NCBI GenBank assembly: GCA_002335945.1
Contig: DDDD01000152.1
Coordinates: forward strand, 7,410 to 26,442
From: Porticoccaceae bacterium UBA1989
GTDB lineage: Bacteria > Pseudomonadota > Gammaproteobacteria > Pseudomonadales > Porticoccaceae
Length of the DNA: 19,033 nucleotides
Direction of reading: 5' to 3'
Under the pieces are notes generated by a model, which saw only the letters and a list, made by a program, of their open reading frames with translations, made no database searches and was not told the origin of the DNA. Of this stretch, positions 14,300 through 19,033 are shown piece by piece. The position numbers were made by a program, and so were the translations under genes. Position 1 is the first letter of the stretch; each line of letters opens with the position of its first letter.

Positions 14300-15724
14300 A
14301 TGAAAAACCCCAAAACTCTCTACGACAAGCTTATTGATTCGCATACGGTGTGTGAACTCGACGATGAAGGTCATGTTCTCCTGTATGTCGATCGTCAGGT
14401 ACTTAACGAATACACCAGCCCACAGGCATTTAGTGGGTTGAGAGAGGCCGACCGGCGCGTGCGGCGACCGGAAGCATCTCTGGCAGTGGTGGACCATGTC
14501 AACTCTACCGAAGCCCAGCGGATCTCTGTCCAGCCGGAAGAAGGTGGGGCACTTCAGGTCAATTTCTTCGAAAAGAATTGTAAAGATTTCGGTATTGAAC
14601 TGTTTGATATCTTGGATCGCCGTCAAGGGATCGAGCATGTTGTGGCGCCTGAACAGGGATTTATTTTACCCGGCATGGTTATCGGAGCTGGTGATAGTCA
14701 CACTACTACTTACGGCGCCTTGGGCGCCTTCGGTTTCGGAATCGGCACCTCAGAAATTGAGCACCTTTTAGCTACTCAAACATTAATATACAAAAAGTTA
14801 AAAAAAATGCGTGTTGTCGTTAGCGGAGCTCTGGGAGTTGGGGTGACGTCGAAAGATATTATTATGGCGGTTATCCGCAATATCGGCGCCTCTGGTGCAA
14901 CAGGCTATGCGATTGAGTTTTGCGGGCCGACGATTGAGGCTTTGAGCATAGAAGCGCGAATGACGGTTTGTAATATGGCAGTCGAAGCCGGAGCCAGAGG
15001 CGCTTTTATGGCACCAGATGAAAAGGTGTTTGAGTACCTTGAATTCAAGCCGCGAACGCCGAAGGGGCAGCTTTGGTTGCAGGCTAAAGAAAAGTGGGCT
15101 CAGCTCTACAGTGATGCCGAAGCCGTGTTCGATAAAGAGATCTCACTGGGAGCAAGCCAGATCGAACCCATGGTGACATGGGGCACCAGTCCCGATCAGG
15201 CTGTAAATATTAATGGTTGTGTACCCAATCCAAGGGAAGAAACTGATCCGATAAAGCGCAAAGGCATGGAGCGAGCGCTCGCTTATATGGATCTAGCCGT
15301 GGGCGCGCCAATCGAAGAGATTGCCATTACCCACGCCTTTATCGGTTCTTGCACAAATGCGCGTATTGAAGACTTGCGTCAAGTCGCGGCTGTCGTGAGA
15401 GGTAAGAAAATTAATCCTGATGTTCGTGGCATGATTGTTCCCGGGTCTTCGGAGGTTCGTGTGCAGGCTCAGCTTGAAGGTCTCGCCGATATCTTTATCA
15501 GTGCCGGTTTCGAATGGCGTCAATCTGGGTGTTCAATGTGTCTGGCCATGAATGATGACGTGTTAAGTCCAGGTGATCGTTGTGCCTCCAGTACCAACCG
15601 CAATTTCGAGGGACGCCAGGGTGCGGGTGTAAGGACGCATCTTATGAGTCCAGCCATGGTGGCCGCAGCGGCCATAAATGGTCACCTATGTGATGTTCGC
15701 ACAATTAGTATGGAGAATGATTAA
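14300..15724 (+). CDS. leuC: LeuC-like large subunit of an aconitase-superfamily hydro-lyase (474 aa)
   Basis: Fe-S dependent (de)hydratase subunit, closest to 3-isopropylmalate dehydratase large subunit. The ATG at 14300 gives MKNPKTLYDKLIDSHTV, the normal LeuC beginning; the frame is open upstream but lacks family sequence. The three [4Fe-4S] cysteines are present (Cys351 in IGSCTNARIEDLR, Cys411 and Cys414 in GCSMCLAMNDD), as are GTSEIEHLLATQTL, EFCGP, CASSTNRNFEGRQG and SPAMVAAAAI. Active-site blocks differ from classical LeuC: DRHLVHE is DRQVLNE (31-37), DHNV is DHVN (65-68), and SHTxTHGA is SHTTTYGA (133-140). With no leuA or leuB nearby and catabolic neighbours, it may act on another hydroxy-diacid such as citramalate, a methylmalate or malate-type acid. 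The alternative is a divergent biosynthetic LeuC. It overlaps the LeuD-like gene by one base. Confidence 0.85.
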   Translation: MKNPKTLYDKLIDSHTVCELDDEGHVLLYVDRQVLNEYTSPQAFSGLREADRRVRRPEASLAVVDHVNSTEAQRISVQPEEGGALQVNFFEKNCKDFGIELFDILDRRQGIEHVVAPEQGFILPGMVIGAGDSHTTTYGALGAFGFGIGTSEIEHLLATQTLIYKKLKKMRVVVSGALGVGVTSKDIIMAVIRNIGASGATGYAIEFCGPTIEALSIEARMTVCNMAVEAGARGAFMAPDEKVFEYLEFKPRTPKGQLWLQAKEKWAQLYSDAEAVFDKEISLGASQIEPMVTWGTSPDQAVNINGCVPNPREETDPIKRKGMERALAYMDLAVGAPIEEIAITHAFIGSCTNARIEDLRQVAAVVRGKKINPDVRGMIVPGSSEVRVQAQLEGLADIFISAGFEWRQSGCSMCLAMNDDVLSPGDRCASSTNRNFEGRQGAGVRTHLMSPAMVAAAAINGHLCDVRTISMEND

Positions 15725-16332
15725 TGGAAGCATTTAATGTTGTCATAGGCAAAGTAGCACCGATGTTGGCAGCAAATATTGATACCGATGTAATTATGCC
15801 CAAGCAGTTCTTAAAAGGCATTGATCGTAAAGGTCTCGATCGAGGCGTATTTTTTGATCAGCGATTCTTGGAATCAGGTGATCTCAATCCTGATTTTGTG
15901 CTTAACCGAACTGCATGGAGGGGAGCAAAATTCCTTGCTGTTGGACCAAATTTTGGTTGTGGCTCCAGTCGTGAACACGCCGTATGGGGGTTAAAACAAC
16001 TCGGTATCCGTGCCCTAATTGGCACCACTTACGCGGGAATTTTTTATGATAACTGCCAACGCAATGGACTTCTGGCGATAGAATTAGAAGAAGAAAAAAT
16101 GTCAGAGCTAGCGAGCTTACTTTCTTCCGGCCCCGTCGGTGATGTGAGCATTGATCTGCCCACGCAAAAAATCTCCCTTGAGAACAATGGCGATATCAAA
16201 TTTGATATTGATCCTATGCGCAAGGAAGTGCTTCTGCTGGGAATCGACGCAATTGGCAGTACGTTAATGCATGCTGACACTATCGACAAATTTGAGCATC
16301 GTCATCTAAAAGAAAACCCTTGGCTGTGTTAA
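15724..16332 (+). CDS. leuD: LeuD-like small subunit of the same hydro-lyase (202 aa)
   Basis: Swivel-domain subunit that completes the active site of the LeuC-like protein. It contains ANIDTDVIMPKQFLK (17-31) and NFGCGSSREHAVWGL, the conserved LeuD substrate-loop and active-site serine region, then GIFYDNCQRNGLL. The length of 202 residues is that of standard LeuD. The start codon shares one base with the LeuC-like stop (TAATG), with GGAG eight bases upstream, so the two are translationally coupled and made in equal amounts. The C-terminus (FEHRHLKENPWL) resembles the usual LeuD ending. As with its partner, the leuD symbol denotes the family; the reaction in this context is probably not leucine synthesis. 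Confidence 0.87.
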   Translation: MEAFNVVIGKVAPMLAANIDTDVIMPKQFLKGIDRKGLDRGVFFDQRFLESGDLNPDFVLNRTAWRGAKFLAVGPNFGCGSSREHAVWGLKQLGIRALIGTTYAGIFYDNCQRNGLLAIELEEEKMSELASLLSSGPVGDVSIDLPTQKISLENNGDIKFDIDPMRKEVLLLGIDAIGSTLMHADTIDKFEHRHLKENPWLC

Positions 16333-16360
16333 TCAAAGAAAATGGAATAAGTATAAAAAA

Positions 16361-17527
16361 ATGAAGCTCTCTCTCACCGAAGAACAGACAGTGATCCAAG
16401 ATATGGCATGCAGATTCGCTGAAACCATACTTGAGCCTGCCGCCACAGCGCTAGATCGGGGTGATGATAAACCTGCGGAGCGAGCCCTTTTTCTGCAAAA
16501 TCTGAAACAGCTGGCCGAACTCGGTTTTATGGGCCTAAACGTCAAATCTGAATATGGCGGAAGTGACGCTGGTGTGGTGGCGTTTAGTTTGGCCATAACC
16601 GAAGTCGCCCGTGTCTGCGCCTCTACAGCAGTGACTATGTCCGTGACCAATATGGTCGGAGAGGTTATCCAAGCGATAGCCAGTGAGGAACAAAAACAAC
16701 GTTATCTGCCGAAACTCTGTTCGGGTGACTATGCTGCAGGTGGTTTCTGCCTGTCGGAAGCTGGAGTCGGATCTGATCCCGCAGGAATGAAGACATCGGC
16801 AGTGTTAGATAATAATGAGTGGGTGTTGAATGGAACCAAGATGTGGATCAGCAGTGCTGAATATGCTGGGATATTTGTTATCTGTGCGGTTACTGACCCA
16901 ATGGCCGCCAAAGGGAAGGGCATTTCGTGCTTTTTAGTTGAGGCCGGAACGCCTGGGCTGATTATTGGCAAGGCAGAAGAAAAAATGGGTCAGCACGGTT
17001 CTGCTACCAATACCGTTATATTCGACGACTGCCGCATACCGAAATCTGCATTGATGGGCGAGCTCAACGATGGTTTTCGAATCGCGTTGAGCGAACTGTC
17101 AGGAGGGCGTATTGGCATTGGTTCTCTGGCTCTTGGAATAGGGCAGTCTGCAATGGACTATGCCCGGAAATATACTACCGAACGACAACAGTTCGGAAGC
17201 GCCATAGCAAATATGCAGGGACCGCAGTGGATGATGGCAGATGCCTATACGCAGTTAGAAGCCTCCCGCTTGTTGCTGATGAGTGCTGCTTGCCTAAAAC
17301 AGGAGGGACAGTCCTTTTCAAAACAGGCCTCCATGGCCAAATTACACGCCACTGAAACTGCCAATCAGGTCTGCTACACGGCGATTCAACTTATGGGGGG
17401 GCTAGGCTACACTCGGGAAGTGCCGCTTGAAAGATTTGCACGTGATGCGCGTGTAACAACAATCTACGAGGGCACCAGCGAAATTCAGCGCGTCATCATC
17501 GGTAGGGAATTATTGCGCGATATTTAA
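16361..17527 (+). CDS. Acyl-CoA dehydrogenase (388 aa)
   Basis: FAD enzyme that introduces a 2,3-double bond into an acyl-CoA, passing electrons to ETF; cytoplasmic. Clear family signatures: CLSEAGVGSDPAG (130-142), MWISSAEYAGIFVI around the flavin site, GGRIGIGSLALGIGQSAMDYA, ERQQFG (274-279), QLMGGLGYTREVPLERFARDAR (343-364) and IYEGTSEIQ with Glu370 at the catalytic-base position of short/medium-chain enzymes. Its size is that of short- or branched-chain members (butyryl-, isobutyryl-, 2-methylbutyryl-CoA type); the chain specificity cannot be read. It follows the LeuD-like gene by 28 bp and precedes the amidohydrolase by 28 bp, so is likely co-transcribed. A CoA-activating enzyme is not encoded in this window and would have to come from elsewhere. 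Confidence 0.93.
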   Translation: MKLSLTEEQTVIQDMACRFAETILEPAATALDRGDDKPAERALFLQNLKQLAELGFMGLNVKSEYGGSDAGVVAFSLAITEVARVCASTAVTMSVTNMVGEVIQAIASEEQKQRYLPKLCSGDYAAGGFCLSEAGVGSDPAGMKTSAVLDNNEWVLNGTKMWISSAEYAGIFVICAVTDPMAAKGKGISCFLVEAGTPGLIIGKAEEKMGQHGSATNTVIFDDCRIPKSALMGELNDGFRIALSELSGGRIGIGSLALGIGQSAMDYARKYTTERQQFGSAIANMQGPQWMMADAYTQLEASRLLLMSAACLKQEGQSFSKQASMAKLHATETANQVCYTAIQLMGGLGYTREVPLERFARDARVTTIYEGTSEIQRVIIGRELLRDI

Positions 17528-17555
17528 CCCATCAATTATTAGCGAGACATATTAT

Positions 17556-18884
17556 ATGTTGAAGAAATCTTTAAATATTGTTCAGTTTTTTGTGGCCAGT
17601 ATTATCGTCATATTACCAGTGCTATGTACCGCCGATGACATCGTTATTGTGCATGCGGGACGCTTAATGGCGGTGCCAGGGGACTCAGTCAAGTCCGAGC
17701 AATCAATTATTATTCGCAATGGTAAGATTGCTGCTGTTAAGCCCGGATATATCGACGGAAAAGCGATAGCGGATGACGTGAAAGATACCCTGGTCCTGCA
17801 TGATTTGAAGGATATGTTTGTGCTACCAGGCCTTATCGATGGACATGTGCATGTTACCGATGAGCTAGGCCCAAACACCAAGCTGGGCATTGTTGAACGT
17901 TCGGATGCCGCTACCGCCATGTTTGGTATCCGTAACGCCCAACTAATGTTGGGCGCGGGATTTACGACTATTCGTGACCTAGGTGCGCGTGGTGATGACG
18001 CGGTATTTGCCCTACGTGATGCAATCAATATGGGTATTATTGATGGTCCTCGTATTTTTGTCGCCGGCCATACTATTTCCCCAACTGGCGGTCATGGCCA
18101 GCGCCATGGCTATCGCGATGACGTTTTCGACATTATCAAATATAGTAGCATTTGTGATGGTGTGGCCGACTGTCGCCGAGCAGTGCGCGAGCAAGTAAGG
18201 CGCTCTGCGGATCAGATTAAATTGGTTGCAACTGGGGGGGTGTTGTCGGAAACCGCCGCGGGCACCGGGCAGCAATTTTTTGACGACGAGCTTAAGGCGA
18301 TTATCGAGACTTCACATGCACTGGGTCGTAAAGTGACCGCCCATGCCCACGGTACGGATGGTATAAATGCCGCATTGCGGGCAGGAGTAGATTCGATTGA
18401 ACATGCCACCTTTGCTGACAAGGATTCGTTTAGGCTGTTTCGTCAGACGGGAGCTTATCTGGTTCCTACTATTTTGGCGGGTGTGTCAGTAGCAGAAATT
18501 GGCAGTGACTCTGACTCCTTTTTCCCAGCATCGGTGCGTCATAAAGCGCTTCAGGTAGGTCCCAAAATGATAGAGAATGTGCGGCGAGCCCATAAAGCGG
18601 GAGTAAAAATTGCGTTTGGTACTGATAGCTACGTTTCCAATCACGGGTTGAATGCACGTGAATTTGAATTGTTGGTAACTGCGGGGTTGACGCCCCTTGA
18701 GGCGATTAAAACCGCCACTGTCAACGGTGCTGATAATCTGGGTAAGTCGGAGTTACTGGGAAGTCTTGAAGTGGGAAAATATGCAGATCTGATCGCCGTT
18801 GACGAAGATCCTACCGTCAATATTTCAGCACTGAGAAATGTCGGTTTTGTGATGAAAGAGGGTCAAGTTCTTAAGAAACTGTAA
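17556..18884 (+). CDS. Exported metal-dependent amidohydrolase (442 aa), Xaa-Pro/Xaa-Arg dipeptidase-like
   Basis: Amidohydrolase-superfamily enzyme with an N-terminal signal or anchor (residues 1-26, basic start then hydrophobic stretch ending VLCTADD), so it acts in the periplasm. Metal ligands are all visible: His97 and His99 in GLIDGHVHV, Lys222 in IKLVATGGVLS (carboxylated-Lys position), His263 in TAHAHG, His283 in IEHAT and Asp357 in FGTDS. The pattern fits the binuclear-zinc subgroup of dipeptidases and N-acyl-amino-acid hydrolases (prolidase-like, L-Xaa-L-Arg/Lys hydrolases, ochratoxin amidohydrolases). N- and C-terminal strands (DIVIVHAGRLMAVPGD, VGKYADLIAVDEDPT) form the usual small beta-sandwich. 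It is the last gene before repeat C, 53 bp away. It would cleave an amide or dipeptide imported by the large TonB receptor; the substrate is unproven. Confidence 0.88.
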   Translation: MLKKSLNIVQFFVASIIVILPVLCTADDIVIVHAGRLMAVPGDSVKSEQSIIIRNGKIAAVKPGYIDGKAIADDVKDTLVLHDLKDMFVLPGLIDGHVHVTDELGPNTKLGIVERSDAATAMFGIRNAQLMLGAGFTTIRDLGARGDDAVFALRDAINMGIIDGPRIFVAGHTISPTGGHGQRHGYRDDVFDIIKYSSICDGVADCRRAVREQVRRSADQIKLVATGGVLSETAAGTGQQFFDDELKAIIETSHALGRKVTAHAHGTDGINAALRAGVDSIEHATFADKDSFRLFRQTGAYLVPTILAGVSVAEIGSDSDSFFPASVRHKALQVGPKMIENVRRAHKAGVKIAFGTDSYVSNHGLNAREFELLVTAGLTPLEAIKTATVNGADNLGKSELLGSLEVGKYADLIAVDEDPTVNISALRNVGFVMKEGQVLKKL

Positions 18885-18936
18885 GTTTCGCCTAAACATT
18901 TCAAGCCCGCATTACAGAGTTGAAATTGATAATTTC

Positions 18937-19033
18937 ATGTAACACAGGATGTAACAAAAGCAGTTTTCTAAACCCATTAAAGTTATATTAATCAGTAGCT
19001 TACCGTCTAAGTTCAATTCCCGCCGCCTCCACC
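18937..19033 (+). repeat. att-like repeat C ending in an ssrA 3'-end fragment (last base outside the window)
   Basis: The 97 visible bases align without gaps to repeat B (79 identical). Two TGTAACA copies lie 12 bp apart (18938-18944, 18950-18956), then ATTAAA, TATATTAATCA and GTTCAATTCCCGCC followed by GCCTCCACC at the window end. This is the fullest tmRNA T-loop of the three (GTTCAAT). The 5' strand of the T stem is not present, so this is a fragment and not an ssrA gene. It marks the right end of the long island. Confidence 0.85.

Larger units (their letters stand above)
5567..19033. mobile_element. Long ssrA-associated catabolic island
   Basis: About 13.5 kb between repeats B and C. The left end has the terminator, paired TGTCACA motifs and a truncated integrase-like gene; the right end has paired TGTAACA motifs followed by the ssrA 3' fragment. 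Cargo: LysR regulator, DASS transporter, TonB receptor, haloacetate-dehalogenase-like hydrolase, NSS transporter, LeuC/LeuD-like hydro-lyase, acyl-CoA dehydrogenase and exported amidohydrolase. There are no phage structural, conjugation or transposase genes. Because the integrase is incomplete, the island is probably fixed unless a related enzyme acts in trans. Copy C is cut by the window edge. Confidence 0.65.

Noticed and set aside
14237..14638. 133-codon reverse-strand frame over the start of the LeuC-like gene
   Set aside because: It overlaps a clear conserved gene and shows no domain or ribosome site.
781..19033. Integron attC sites
   Set aside because: The repeats lack the inverted imperfect palindrome and the core triplet layout of attC, end in a tmRNA sequence and are followed by a terminator and an integrase-like gene, which fits ssrA-targeting islands better.
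1..19033. Phage, conjugation, defence or CRISPR system
   Set aside because: No structural phage, relaxase, restriction, toxin-antitoxin or Cas proteins and no short regularly spaced repeats are seen on either strand.

Overview
The window looks like accessory DNA from a marine-type gammaproteobacterium. The clues are moderate G+C, two large TonB-dependent receptors, Na+-coupled transporters (DASS and NSS types), and repeats that copy the 3' end of tmRNA (ssrA), ending GCCGCCTCCACCA as in Shewanella-like gammaproteobacteria. The genus cannot be fixed from the sequence alone. No rRNA, complete tRNA, complete ssrA, CRISPR array or IS transposase is visible.

The main organising feature is a 98-nt repeat found three times in the same orientation: A at 781-878, B at 5469-5566, and C from 18937 to the window end (its last base falls outside). 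The copies align without gaps (hand count: B/C 79 of 97, A/B 73 of 98 identical). Each ends in a T-loop-to-CCA fragment of ssrA. A and B are followed at once by a rho-independent terminator, and copy B is then followed by a truncated integrase-like gene. I read these as attachment sites of genomic islands stacked at ssrA. The window would then hold the tail of one island (1-878), a complete short one (879-5566, about 4.7 kb) and a complete longer one (5567-19033, about 13.5 kb).

Island tail (1-878): the C-terminal part of a beta-lactamase-fold serine hydrolase, then non-coding DNA and att-like repeat A.

Short island (879-5566): a double-length TetR regulator made of two tandem TetR units in one chain, divergent from a TonB-dependent receptor that has a good sigma-70-like promoter, followed by a short secreted-protein remnant and repeat B.

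Long island (5567-19033): terminator, paired direct repeats and a truncated integrase-like gene, then a metabolic block. A LysR regulator resembling the DmlR/TtdR group diverges from a DASS dicarboxylate transporter. A second large TonB-dependent receptor follows, closed by a strong terminator. Then comes a same-strand run of six genes: haloacetate-dehalogenase-like hydrolase, NSS transporter, LeuC-like and LeuD-like Fe-S hydro-lyase subunits, acyl-CoA dehydrogenase, and an exported metal-dependent amidohydrolase. Repeat C closes the island.

The long island reads as a transferable uptake-and-catabolism unit: outer-membrane import (TonB receptor), periplasmic cleavage of an amide or dipeptide-like compound (amidohydrolase), Na+-driven uptake of the released amino acid or organic acid (NSS, DASS), and intracellular dehalogenation/hydrolysis, (de)hydration of a hydroxy-dicarboxylate and acyl-CoA oxidation. 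The substrate is not known; this is inference from families and gene order.
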